Both the position numbers and the translations under genes were made by a program. A stretch of 64,000 nucleotides of DNA from Galbitalea sp036499165 (GTDB lineage Bacteria; Actinomycetota; Actinomycetes; Actinomycetales; Microbacteriaceae), in contig DASYEE010000041.1 of assembly GCA_036499165.1 (NCBI GenBank), positions 19,975 through 83,974 of the forward strand, read 5' to 3'. Within the stretch, counting starts at the first letter, position 1; each line of letters begins with the position of its first letter. The notes under the pieces are model-generated. The model saw only the letters and a list, made by a program, of their open reading frames with translations, searched no databases and was not told where the DNA came from. Positions 51,652 through 62,533 of the stretch are shown here, piece by piece.

Positions 51652-53199
51652 GTGCTGACATTCCTCGCCCGTCGCCTCGTCGCCACAGTCATCGTGCTGC
51701 TGGTGGCCTCGTACATCGTCTACGTGCTCGCGGCCGACGCCGGTGACCCGCTCGCCGCGCTTCGCACAAGCACCTCGCGCAACAAGGCAGAGCTCATCAA
51801 CCTGCGCATCGCACAGCTCGACCTGAACGTGCCAGCGCCGCTGCGGTACTTCATCTGGCTCGGAGGAATTCTCTCCGGGTTCGTCGGGCACTTCACGCTC
51901 GGCAAGTCGGTCGCGGGCCAGGACATTACAGACATGCTCGGTTCGGCAGTCGGCGTCACGCTGCAACTGCTCACGGCATCATTCATCCTGGCCATCATCA
52001 TCGGCATCCTGATCGGCATCACGTCGGCCCTGCGCCAGTACAGCGGCTACGACTACACCGTGACGTTCCTGTCGTTCCTCTTCTTTTCGCTGCCGTCCTT
52101 CTTCGTTGCGGTCATCCTGAAGGCATACGTCGGTATCGCGTTCAACAACTACCTCGACAATCCGAAGATCGCGTGGTGGATCTACATCCTGATACCGCTC
52201 ATCTCCGGACTCATCTGGATGGGGATCCTCGGGGGAACGGCGAGACGCCGGCTGATGATCTTCGGGATCGCAGCCATCGCGACATTCGCGGTGATCCTGT
52301 ACATCGGCCTCACTGACTGGTTCGACAATCCCGCGCTCGGACCGGTGGTGATCCTCATCCTCGCGATCGGCTTCGGACTCCTCGTCGTCGCGCTGACGAC
52401 GGGGCTCCAGAACCGCAAATCGCTGTATACGGCCCTGACTGTCGCAGTCGTCGGGATCCCGGCTTACTACGCGTTCAACATCAACCGCGCCGAGGAGATT
52501 AACGGGTGGCTGTTGCTGCTGCTTGGCCTCGTGACCATCGGCGTCGGCATGCTGATCGGATGGCTGTGGGGCGGTTACGACCGCTGGCAGTCTGCCAGGA
52601 CGGGCGCAATCACCGCCTTCCTGACGGGCGGGCTCATCGTTGCCGACAGGTTCATGTCCTCATGGAGTGTCTACTCCGACGCCGTCGCGAATGGTCGCCC
52701 CATCGCGACGGTCGGCTCCGGCACGCCAGATCTCTCGTCGATCTCGCACAGCTTCTGGATCACGGGTCTCGACTCGATCACCCACCTGTTGCTGCCGACG
52801 ATCTCGCTGATGCTGATTTCGCTCGCGGGCTACAGCCGGTACTCGCGTGCAAACCTGCTCGACGTGATGAACTCCGACTACATCCGCACTGCGCGGGCGA
52901 AGGGCCTCAATGAGCGCACCGTCGTCATGCGGCACGCGTTCCGCAACTCGCTCATCCCGCTGACCACGATCGTCGCCTTCGACTTCGGTGCGCTCCTCGG
53001 TGGCGCGATCATCACTGAAACGGTGTTCGCGTGGTCTGGAATGGGCCAGTTATTCAATATCGCCCTCGGTCCAACCGGCCCTGACGTGAACGCCATCATG
53101 GGCTTCTTCGTCGTGACCGGTATCGCCGCAGTCGTAGCCAATGTTCTTGCGGATGTCGCGTACACCGCCCTCGATCCACGAATTCGGGTATCAGTATGA
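51652..53199 (+). CDS. ABC transporter permease (DppB/OppB type) with large insertion
   Basis: 515 residues. N-terminal MLTFLARRLVATVIVLLVASYIVYVL and the C-terminal permease core with the EAA loop ARAKGLNERTVVMRHAFRNSLIPL and FAWSGMGQLF are family hallmarks. Usual length is 310-340; here about 180 extra residues (roughly 160-335) add four or five membrane segments plus a loop before the EAA region. Membrane channel half of the peptide importer. Stop overlaps the next permease start by 4 nt. Confidence 0.94.
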   Translation: MLTFLARRLVATVIVLLVASYIVYVLAADAGDPLAALRTSTSRNKAELINLRIAQLDLNVPAPLRYFIWLGGILSGFVGHFTLGKSVAGQDITDMLGSAVGVTLQLLTASFILAIIIGILIGITSALRQYSGYDYTVTFLSFLFFSLPSFFVAVILKAYVGIAFNNYLDNPKIAWWIYILIPLISGLIWMGILGGTARRRLMIFGIAAIATFAVILYIGLTDWFDNPALGPVVILILAIGFGLLVVALTTGLQNRKSLYTALTVAVVGIPAYYAFNINRAEEINGWLLLLLGLVTIGVGMLIGWLWGGYDRWQSARTGAITAFLTGGLIVADRFMSSWSVYSDAVANGRPIATVGSGTPDLSSISHSFWITGLDSITHLLLPTISLMLISLAGYSRYSRANLLDVMNSDYIRTARAKGLNERTVVMRHAFRNSLIPLTTIVAFDFGALLGGAIITETVFAWSGMGQLFNIALGPTGPDVNAIMGFFVVTGIAAVVANVLADVAYTALDPRIRVSV

Positions 53200-54323
53200 C
53201 CGCCGGCCTTATCCCGCCGCCGCCAACCTCCGGCGGATCATCCCTTGCCGAGTCACCGGAAGACAGCGAACCGGAAATCGGCGACACGAACGCAGTGACG
53301 CCCGCCGCAGGCAACCTCGAAGACTCGCGCGCAGAGAATGCGATCGAACTCAAGGAGGTCGAGGGGCTCAGCCAGGGCCGGATCGTCATGCGGCGCTTCC
53401 TCAGGCACCGCGGCGCCATGATCTCGCTCGGCGTCGTGATCGTGATCATCCTGCTCGCGTTCAGCGCGGAGGGCATCGACGCGCTCGGCATCGTGATCAA
53501 GGGCTGGTGGAAGTATCGCTGGACCGACATCGACAACATCCAAAACGGTGGACAGCCGACCCTGAGCCTCTGGCCGCTGAACTGGGGCAATCACCCCTTC
53601 GGGCAGGATTCCCTCGGGCGCGACGTGTTTGCACTAGTGATGCGCGGCACCCAGCAGTCGATCATGATCGTCGTGATTGTCGGCATCCTGTCCACAGTGA
53701 TCGGCGTTGTGATCGGCTCGGTCTCTGGGTTCTTCCGCGGCTGGATCGACACCCTGCTGATGCGCTTCACGGACGCGATCATTATCATCCCGCTGATCGT
53801 CCTCACCGCGGTCCTTGGTCGCACTTACGGCAACCTCGGTTCGTTCGTGCTCGCCATCGTCCTCGGCCTTGCCTCCTGGACGGGCCTCGCCCGCCTCGTG
53901 CGTGGTGAGGTGCTTGCGCTTCGCGAACGCGAGTTCGTCGATGCGGCCAGGGTCGCTGGCGCGTCGAGCGGTCGCATCATGTTCCTGCACATCCTGCCGA
54001 ACGCCGTCGGAGTCGTCGTGGTCAACACGACGCTCCTGATGTCGGCGACCATCCTGACCGAAGCGGCCATCTCGTTCCTCGGCTTCGGCGTGCAGCAGCC
54101 CGATGTCTCGCTCGGCTCGATCATCAACCTCTACCAGAACGCGTTCAACACGAGACCGTGGCTGTTCTTCTCACCGGTGATCTTCATCATCCTGATCGCC
54201 CTGGCGATCAACTTCATCGGTGACGGACTGCGAGACGCGTTCGACCCTCGGCAGAAGCGGGCGCTGAACAAAGCGGCCAGGAAGTCCGCTGCGGCGGCTC
54301 GCCAGAAGGCAACGGCACGATGA
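53196..54323 (+). CDS. ABC transporter permease (DppC/OppC type)
   Basis: 375 residues with an unusually long, acidic N-terminal extension of about 60 residues before the OppC_N segment (RIVMRRFLRHRGAMISLGVVIVIILLAF). HPFGQDSLGRDVFALVMRGTQQS and EAA loop VDAARVAGASSGRIMFLHILPNAVGVVVV are typical. Second membrane half of the importer. ATG overlaps the upstream stop. The ATPase gene follows only after an opposite-strand gene. Confidence 0.96.
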   Translation: MTAGLIPPPPTSGGSSLAESPEDSEPEIGDTNAVTPAAGNLEDSRAENAIELKEVEGLSQGRIVMRRFLRHRGAMISLGVVIVIILLAFSAEGIDALGIVIKGWWKYRWTDIDNIQNGGQPTLSLWPLNWGNHPFGQDSLGRDVFALVMRGTQQSIMIVVIVGILSTVIGVVIGSVSGFFRGWIDTLLMRFTDAIIIIPLIVLTAVLGRTYGNLGSFVLAIVLGLASWTGLARLVRGEVLALREREFVDAARVAGASSGRIMFLHILPNAVGVVVVNTTLLMSATILTEAAISFLGFGVQQPDVSLGSIINLYQNAFNTRPWLFFSPVIFIILIALAINFIGDGLRDAFDPRQKRALNKAARKSAAAARQKATAR

Positions 54324-54367
54324 CCCTGCAGCGGCGCCGACCGGCGGGGCCGTCAGAGGCGGTTTCC

Positions 54368-55021
54368 TCAGTACGTGACGAAGTTCAAACCGAGCGCCGT
54401 CAGGATGGCGAGCGTCACGAGTCCGGCGATCGGCCACCACAGCCACTGCGTCACGACTCCCTTGCCCTCGACAACGGCGGAGTCGAGGTAACCGGCGTTT
54501 CGCAGCTGCTCCCAGTAGCGGCGCACGTAAAGTGCCGCGAGGCCGGAGTCGGAGCGGGGGATGTCGCCTGGCCTGATGCTGTGGCCGGCGCCGTAGCTCG
54601 ACTCGGGGAGGTCCCTGAGCTCTCGCGGAGCGGTGCGAACGGTGCTCCAGCGGCCGGGAGCGGGGGCGGACCACGCCACGATCTTGCCAGCGGTCGTCGT
54701 CAGGGTGAGAGCCCAGCGAGTGTCGATCAGCTTGATGGCCGGCCAGCTCACGATGTGGCGACGGATGAGGTTCTGAACCGTGACGCCGGATGGGGCGATG
54801 GTGACGTACGGCGCCCAGAAGACGACCCAGGCGAGGAGGGCCGCGAGAAGCACCATGGCCCCGTACCTGACCAGACCGAGATAGTGACCCTCAGCGACGA
54901 GGGCCACGGGAACACCGACGCAGAACAACCACGCCACAATCGCCAGCCCTCGGCTGAAGCGGGAGTACAGCGTGGTCGAGTCACGGGTGGCTCGAACCGG
55001 GTTCCTGGGGATATCGCTCAC
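54368..55021 (-). CDS. PH-domain-like membrane protein
   Basis: 217 residues from GTG 55021. Two N-terminal membrane segments (about 25-70), a PH-like beta domain (PYVTIAPSGVTVQNLIRRHIVSWPAIKLIDTRWALTLTTTAGKIVAWSAPAPG), a Tyr-rich linker and a final membrane segment. This layout (PH_6-like) is common in Actinobacteria and of unknown role. It lies on the opposite strand inside the peptide ABC cluster, which is unusual. GAGCAT 6 nt upstream may be a weak leaderless -10. Confidence 0.82.
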   Translation of the reverse strand: MSDIPRNPVRATRDSTTLYSRFSRGLAIVAWLFCVGVPVALVAEGHYLGLVRYGAMVLLAALLAWVVFWAPYVTIAPSGVTVQNLIRRHIVSWPAIKLIDTRWALTLTTTAGKIVAWSAPAPGRWSTVRTAPRELRDLPESSYGAGHSIRPGDIPRSDSGLAALYVRRYWEQLRNAGYLDSAVVEGKGVVTQWLWWPIAGLVTLAILTALGLNFVTY

Positions 55022-55103
55022 CTACCAATGCTCGCAGATACAGCTTCGTCCCGTACCCTCGGGCTCGCGGCCGCCTAGACGACGACGAAAGAAACTTCAG
55101 ATC

Positions 55104-56771
55104 ATGACAACGGCAAAGACCGAACAGCCGATCCTCGAGGTCCACGACCTCGGAGTGGACTTCTGGGTCGACGGCACCTGGTACCCCGCGGCAATGAACA
55201 TGGACTACGACGTGAAGCCCGGCGAAGTGCTCGCGATCGTCGGCGAGTCCGGCTCCGGTAAGAGCTCGAGCTCGATGGCGCTCCTTGGATTGCTCCCCTC
55301 GAATGCCCGCGTCAGCGGCAGCATCAAGCTGAAAGGGCGAGAGATCACCACCCTGACCGACCGCCAGGTCAGGATGATCCGTGGCAAAGAGGTCGCAGTC
55401 ATCTTCCAGGAGCCCATGACCGCCCTGAACCCGGTCTACACGATCGGATTCCAGATCGTCGAGGTGTTGCGACTCCACATGGAGATGACGCCGGCACAGG
55501 CGAAGGACCGAGCGATCGAACTTCTCCGCATGGTCGAGATGCCAGACCCGGAGGGTGCGTTCAACAAGTACCCGCACCAGTTCTCCGGCGGCCAGCGCCA
55601 GCGCGCCATGATCGCGATGTCAATCTCGTGCGACCCGATCCTGCTCATCGCCGACGAGCCGACGACGGCGCTCGACGTCACAGTGCAGGCCGAAATTCTC
55701 GACCTGATGCGCAATCTCCGTCATCGTCTCAACAGCGCGATCGTGCTGATCACCCACGACATGGGCGTTGTGGCGGACCTCGCAGACAAGATCATCGTCA
55801 TGAAGGACGGCGAGATCGTCGAATCCGCACCCATCCAGCAGATCTTCGACGCGCCGCAGCACGCATACACCAAGCAGTTGCTGGCAGCCGTTCCGCACCT
55901 CGGCATCGGCAACGTCGAGGTCACGGAGGCCCTCGCCAAGGCGGAGAAGTCACACGCCAGCCCCGTCCTCTCGCTGAAGGACGTCGCAATCGAGTACCCG
56001 AAGCACGGTCGCGTTCCCGCATTCCGTGCGGTCGATGGCGTCAGCCTCGACATCTTCCCTGGCGAGGTCGTCGGACTCGTCGGTGAGTCCGGCTCCGGCA
56101 AGACCACGATCGGCCGTGCGGCCGTGGGTCTCCTGCCCGTCGTCGAGGGCTCGCTGACCGTCAACGGCGCGGATCTCGCCACCGCGACCCCGAAGGAACT
56201 GCGGGAGATCCGCCGTCGCATCGGCATCGTTTTCCAAGATCCGGGTTCGTCGCTCAACCCGCGTTTCCCGATCGGCCAGTGCATCGGTGAACCGCTGATG
56301 CTCGCCAAGGAGGCGAGCGGCCGCGCGCTCGAGAAGCGCGTCGAGGACCTGCTTGACCAGGTCGAGCTTCCGCGCTCGTTCCGCAACCGGTACCCGCACG
56401 AACTCTCCGGTGGCCAGCGCCAGCGCGTCGGCATCGCCCGCGCGCTCGCACTCCAGCCGTCGCTACTGGTGGCCGACGAGCCGACGAGCGCACTGGATGT
56501 GTCCGTGCAGGCTCGTTTCCTGGACCTCCTCCAGGAGATCCAGGGTCGGCTGCAGTTCGCCTGCCTGTTCGTGAGTCACGACCTGGCGGTCGTCGACATC
56601 CTCGCGCACCGCATCGCGGTCATGCACAACGGCAAGCTCGTCGAACAGGGCACGCGCGACGAGATCCTGCGAAGCCCGAAGGACCCGTACACGCGTCGCC
56701 TCATCGCCGCAGTTCCCCTGCCCGACCCGGTTGCACAGAAGGCACGCCGGGAGGCCCGGGCGGCATCCTGA
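55104..56771 (+). CDS. Fused double ATPase of a peptide ABC importer (DppD-DppF type)
   Basis: 555 residues: two complete ABC domains in one chain. Domain 1: Walker A GESGSGKSS (47-55), signature FSGGQRQRAM, Walker B LLIADEPTTALDVT. Domain 2 (from about 290): Walker A GESGSGKTT, signature LSGGQRQRVG, Walker B LLVADEPTSALDVS. Energises the permeases upstream. Because an opposite-strand gene separates it from them, it probably has its own promoter; TACCCT and TAGACG boxes lie upstream. Confidence 0.96.
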   Translation: MTTAKTEQPILEVHDLGVDFWVDGTWYPAAMNMDYDVKPGEVLAIVGESGSGKSSSSMALLGLLPSNARVSGSIKLKGREITTLTDRQVRMIRGKEVAVIFQEPMTALNPVYTIGFQIVEVLRLHMEMTPAQAKDRAIELLRMVEMPDPEGAFNKYPHQFSGGQRQRAMIAMSISCDPILLIADEPTTALDVTVQAEILDLMRNLRHRLNSAIVLITHDMGVVADLADKIIVMKDGEIVESAPIQQIFDAPQHAYTKQLLAAVPHLGIGNVEVTEALAKAEKSHASPVLSLKDVAIEYPKHGRVPAFRAVDGVSLDIFPGEVVGLVGESGSGKTTIGRAAVGLLPVVEGSLTVNGADLATATPKELREIRRRIGIVFQDPGSSLNPRFPIGQCIGEPLMLAKEASGRALEKRVEDLLDQVELPRSFRNRYPHELSGGQRQRVGIARALALQPSLLVADEPTSALDVSVQARFLDLLQEIQGRLQFACLFVSHDLAVVDILAHRIAVMHNGKLVEQGTRDEILRSPKDPYTRRLIAAVPLPDPVAQKARREARAAS

Positions 56772-56824
56772 CGCTCCGCAAGGCCTTTGGGACTGCCAGC
56801 GGCCGGGAGTACGCTCACCTGCTG

Positions 56825-58621
56825 ATGAGAGTGCGCCGTGCCGTTGCCGTCGTCGCCGTTATTGCGGTGGCGTCTGTGCTGACCGCCTGTACGACGACGA
56901 CGAAAGTGGTCGAGCACTCTTCGGCGACCGTCGCCATCGCCCAGCCGTTCAGTTCGTACAACGCGCAGGTGTCCTCGGGTGCGACCTCGGTCAACCAGCA
57001 GCTGGCCTACGCGACGAACGCGCAGTTCGAGTACTACGACCGCGACTCGAAGCTCATCGCCGACACCTCGTTCGGCACGGTCAAGCGGGTCACCCCGGCA
57101 GCGACCTCGGATTCGCCGCTCTCGGTGCGCTACACGGTGAACCGGGGCGTGACGTGGTCGGACGGCGTGCGCGTGAGCCGCGCAGACCTGCTGCTGGCGT
57201 GGGCGGCAAACTCCGGTGCGCTGAACACCGCGGGATTCGACGGGCGGAGCTACCTGAGCCCGACCGGTCAATACAAACGGGTGTTCCCGAAAGACGTTGT
57301 GTGGTTCGACGGGCAGGTTTCTGCCGGGCTCCAGCACGTAGTGAAACTACCGACGACGGGCGCAAACGGGCGCTCGATCACGCTCAGCTACGACGACTAC
57401 TACGTCGACTGGAAATCTGCGCTCGAGATCGGCGTGCCAGCGCACGTCGTGGCGGAGAAGGCGTTCGGGATCACCTCGGCAGCGAAGGCAGATGCGGCGC
57501 TCGTCGACGCCATCAGCCGGGACGACCACGTCGCCCTGGCGAAGGTCGCGAAGGTGTGGAACACCGCGTTCGCAGTCCGTGGCGGCAAGATCGACACCGC
57601 GCTCCTCGTGAGTGACGGGCCGTACAGGATCTCGTCTGTCGACGCGTCCGGCTCGGTCACCATGAAGGCCAACCCGCGTTACACGGGCAGTCATCGACCG
57701 CACATCGAGACGGTGATGGCGCGGGTCATCCCGACCGCCCGCGCGGAGGTCGCTGCCCTCGCAGCAGGCGCCGTGGACATCATCACTCCACAGGCGACGG
57801 CCACGACATCCGCTCTCCTGATCAACCTGCCGAAGATCACGATCTCGAGCGGACTGGATGCCGGATTCGAGCACATCGACCTGCAGTTCGCGGGCAGCAG
57901 GAGCGGCGCGTTTGACAGCCTGCTCGTGCGTAAGGCATTCCTGAAGGTCGTGCCTCGCAAGCAAATCGTCGCGAAAGTCGCCGGTTCGGTCGAAGAGGAG
58001 GCAACAGCGAGATCGTCTTTTATGTTCTTCCCCGGTACGACTGACTACACGGCCGCGATCGCCTCCAACGGGTCGAGCGCATACGCGAGCGTTGATGTCC
58101 TCGGTGCCAGGGCACTCCTGCGGCAGGCACACCAGCAGCATCCCTCCGTGTGCATCCTGTACGACCCGTCGAACGGGACGCGGGCCGCGGAGTACGCGCT
58201 CATCAGACAATCCGCTGCCCTGGCAGGGTTCCGTGTCAGCGACTGCTCGAGCGCGAACTGGTCATCGAAGCTCCGCCACGCGGGAGAATGGGATGCAGCG
58301 CTGCTGAGCTGGCGCTCGACCAACTCCGCGGTCGCGGGCTCGAACGCTCGACTGCACTCCGGTACGAGCGCCGACAATGTCAATCACTATGCAAGCCCTG
58401 TGACCGACAAGCTGCTCGACACGCTCGCCCAGACGACGAGCGATGCGGGACAGACCCAGCTGCTCACTCAGATCGACACGCAACTGTTCGCGGATTCGTA
58501 CGGGCTTCCCCTCTTCCAGCAGCCGTCCCTCACGGCGTTCCGGACGACGGTGACCGGAATTCGGCGCTCGCCGTTCCCACCAGGGGTGTTCTGGAACATC
58601 TGGCAGTGGCGCACGGCATAG
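56825..58621 (+). CDS. Second oligopeptide-type ABC substrate-binding lipoprotein
   Basis: 598 residues. Lipobox LTAC (Cys22) and an SBP_bac_5 domain parallel to the first binding protein throughout: YTVNRGVTWSDGVRVSRADLLLAW, LLVSDGPYRISSVDASGSVTMKANPRYTGSHRP, VRKAFLKVVPRKQIV, ending FPPGVFWNIWQW. Clearly a diverged paralogue, so one importer may serve two ligand ranges. TACGCT (56810-56815) lies 9 nt before ATG, giving an almost leaderless message separate from the ATPase gene. Confidence 0.94.
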   Translation: MRVRRAVAVVAVIAVASVLTACTTTTKVVEHSSATVAIAQPFSSYNAQVSSGATSVNQQLAYATNAQFEYYDRDSKLIADTSFGTVKRVTPAATSDSPLSVRYTVNRGVTWSDGVRVSRADLLLAWAANSGALNTAGFDGRSYLSPTGQYKRVFPKDVVWFDGQVSAGLQHVVKLPTTGANGRSITLSYDDYYVDWKSALEIGVPAHVVAEKAFGITSAAKADAALVDAISRDDHVALAKVAKVWNTAFAVRGGKIDTALLVSDGPYRISSVDASGSVTMKANPRYTGSHRPHIETVMARVIPTARAEVAALAAGAVDIITPQATATTSALLINLPKITISSGLDAGFEHIDLQFAGSRSGAFDSLLVRKAFLKVVPRKQIVAKVAGSVEEEATARSSFMFFPGTTDYTAAIASNGSSAYASVDVLGARALLRQAHQQHPSVCILYDPSNGTRAAEYALIRQSAALAGFRVSDCSSANWSSKLRHAGEWDAALLSWRSTNSAVAGSNARLHSGTSADNVNHYASPVTDKLLDTLAQTTSDAGQTQLLTQIDTQLFADSYGLPLFQQPSLTAFRTTVTGIRRSPFPPGVFWNIWQWRTA

Positions 58622-58640
58622 CACGAGCGGCCGTATCCGG

Positions 58641-58819
58641 TAGACTGAAAGCAGCAGGAAACCGCTGAGGTTTTTTCTGCGCGCCCAGACTTCTTCGGAG
58701 TTGCGACTTTTCGTCGCAGCGAATGCTCGTCCGCGCCGCTGCCGCCTGGCATTCGATCAGGTCGGCGCCGCAAACAGCACCGTGAGACGCGCTTCACCCC
58801 AATCCAAGGACAAAAACTG
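58641..58819 (+). promoter_or_regulatory. typA promoter and structured leader
   Basis: TAGACT (58641-58646) is a good -10, giving a leader of about 170 nt. It contains a GCAG...CTGC structure with a T6 run (58652-58680), a perfect TGCGAC-TTTTC-GTCGCA hairpin (58702-58718) and AAGGAC before the ATG. No known leader family recognised. Confidence 0.5.
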
Positions 58820-60727
<1,908 letters not shown>

Positions 60728-60759
60728 CCGCTGAAGGGTTTGCCCGGCTGGAGAACTCC

Positions 60760-61215
60760 ATGACCATGAAGTCACGCGTCACGATTCCGATCGCGCTGGT
60801 CCTTGCGCTGGCCTCAGCACCCCTGTTGGCCGGCTGCTTCGGAAACCCCGCGCACACCATCGTGAAGTCGGCAACGGGCGGCAAGGTGGATATCGGCGGC
60901 ACCAGCATCCCGAAGGACTTTCCGAAGTCGATTCCGGTCTACAGCGGCAAGGTCGTGTCTGCTGCGGCGCTTGGCAGCGGGGCGAAAGAGATCTGGAACG
61001 TCAGCATCCAGGTGCCCGATCCGAACGCCATCAAGGATATCGAGGCGGCGCTCACCAAGGCAGGGCTAACGACGCAGGCGGAAGGCAACGCCGGCAAGGT
61101 GGGGGCGAGCCTCATTGCGACAGGCAAGACCTACAGCGTCGCCGTGCTGCTCGCCAAGGACAGCCACGGTTTCATCGCGAACTACACCGTCAGTCCGGAC
61201 GACGACAGCAACTAG
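60760..61215 (+). CDS. Small lipoprotein, function unknown
   Basis: 151 residues from ATG 60760 (GGAG 6 nt upstream). Signal peptide with lipobox LLAGC (Cys26), then a small alpha/beta domain: GTSIPKDFPKSIPVYSGKVV, WNVSIQVPDPNAIKDIEAALTKAGL, YSVAVLLAKDSHGFIANYTV. Resembles unnamed Microbacteriaceae lipoproteins; no function known. 32 nt after typA, so possibly co-transcribed. Convergent with efeB. Confidence 0.82.
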   Translation: MTMKSRVTIPIALVLALASAPLLAGCFGNPAHTIVKSATGGKVDIGGTSIPKDFPKSIPVYSGKVVSAAALGSGAKEIWNVSIQVPDPNAIKDIEAALTKAGLTTQAEGNAGKVGASLIATGKTYSVAVLLAKDSHGFIANYTVSPDDDSN

Positions 61216-61229
61216 CTGAAGAGCTCCGA

Positions 61230-62531
61230 CTAGCTGAACAGCTCCGCGCCCATGTAGCTGCCCCGTTTCGGAGCTGGGGGCACCGCGAAGATCGCGGAGC
61301 CGATGTGCTTGATGTATTCGTTCAGCCTGTCAACCGAACCCAGCCGCGTCTGGATCTTGATGAAGTGCTCTGGGTCGTTCATGTACGCGACAAACAGCAA
61401 CCCCGCGTCGATCTGGCCGAGGTCGTCGATGCCCTCCGTGTAGTTATACGAACGCCGGTGGATCTTGATACCGCCGTTGTTCTCGTGTGCCGCGAGGGCG
61501 ACGTGCGAAGTCGGGTTGATGACGAGCTGGCCATCCGAATTCTTCTTTGTGAAGTTCGGGGTGTCGAACTCTTTGTGCCCGGTGAGGGGCGCGCCCTCGA
61601 GCTTGTTGCGTCCGAACACGTCTTCCTGGTCGGAGATGCGGTCGGTGTCCCAGATCTCGATGTTCATGTGGATCTTCCTGGCAACCATGAAGCTGCCCCC
61701 GTCCATCCACTTCTGGTCAGAACCGTCGGTCCAGACCCATCGCTCGAAGTCCGCGTCGTCGACAATATTGCGAGTGCCGTCCTTGAAGCCGAGGAGGTTG
61801 CGGGGAGTCTCCTGGTTGGGCCCGGCCGATGCCCGGCCGAAGCCCGTGACCGTCCACCGTGTGGATGCGGTGCCCCGCGCCATCCTGGTGAGGTTGCGAA
61901 TCGCGTGGTAGGCCACCTGGGGGTCGTCTGCGCAGGCCTGGAGGCACAGGTCGCCACCGGTGAAGCCGGCGACGAGCTGGTCGCTCGGCAGATCGGGGAG
62001 GGGCCTCAGCAGCGCCGGTCGCTTGCTCGCGAGACCGAAGCGGCCATCGAAGAGGCCGGGGCCAAGGCCGAGCGTGATGGTGAGTCCCTGCGCACCGAGG
62101 CCGACGGCCTCCCCGGAGTCGAGAGCGACGGCCGAATCGCCCGCAGGTTCCGGGTTGCCGATCGGCGCACCCTTCACCATCTGGGCGATGGCAGCGCTCC
62201 ACCGGGCCAGCAGCACCTGCACGTCGGTCTTGACCACGGTTGAAAGGTCATAGGTCATGAAGACCGTGTACTTCTGGGGCGCCGTCTGGACTCCGGCCTG
62301 GTGCGGCTGGTCAAAGAACGGGTAGACGACATCCGCCGTGGCAGCGGTCTCCGAGCCACCGCGGCCCGCAGCGAAACCGCCGGCAGCACCGGCGACGCCG
62401 CCGACGAGCAAACCGCTCGCAGCGAAACCGCCGGCCCCAAGGAAGAACCCGCGGCGCGAGACACCTGCGGCGTCGTTGTCGCCTCGGACCTCGCCGTCGT
62501 GGATCTCGCCGTCCTGCGTCGATTCGGTCAT
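61230..62531 (-). CDS. efeB: EfeB: Tat-exported Dyp-type heme peroxidase (deferrochelatase)
   Basis: 433 residues. Twin-arginine signal at 25-30 (SRRGFF) followed by a hydrophobic core. Dyp-type peroxidase: GFKDGTRNI (GxxDG with catalytic Asp), MARGTASTRWTVTGFGRAS, and proximal heme region INPTSHVALAAHEN. Exported enzyme that works with EfeO and EfeU in ferrous iron uptake, oxidising Fe(II) or handling heme iron. Start is 2 bp after the efeO stop: same operon. Confidence 0.96.
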   Translation of the reverse strand: MTESTQDGEIHDGEVRGDNDAAGVSRRGFFLGAGGFAASGLLVGGVAGAAGGFAAGRGGSETAATADVVYPFFDQPHQAGVQTAPQKYTVFMTYDLSTVVKTDVQVLLARWSAAIAQMVKGAPIGNPEPAGDSAVALDSGEAVGLGAQGLTITLGLGPGLFDGRFGLASKRPALLRPLPDLPSDQLVAGFTGGDLCLQACADDPQVAYHAIRNLTRMARGTASTRWTVTGFGRASAGPNQETPRNLLGFKDGTRNIVDDADFERWVWTDGSDQKWMDGGSFMVARKIHMNIEIWDTDRISDQEDVFGRNKLEGAPLTGHKEFDTPNFTKKNSDGQLVINPTSHVALAAHENNGGIKIHRRSYNYTEGIDDLGQIDAGLLFVAYMNDPEHFIKIQTRLGSVDRLNEYIKHIGSAIFAVPPAPKRGSYMGAELFS

Positions 62532-62533
62532 TC

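Noticed and set aside
58723..58785. 20-codon upstream reading frame in the typA leader
   Set aside because: No ribosome site and no sign of amino-acid-specific codon runs; the leader is better described by its hairpins.
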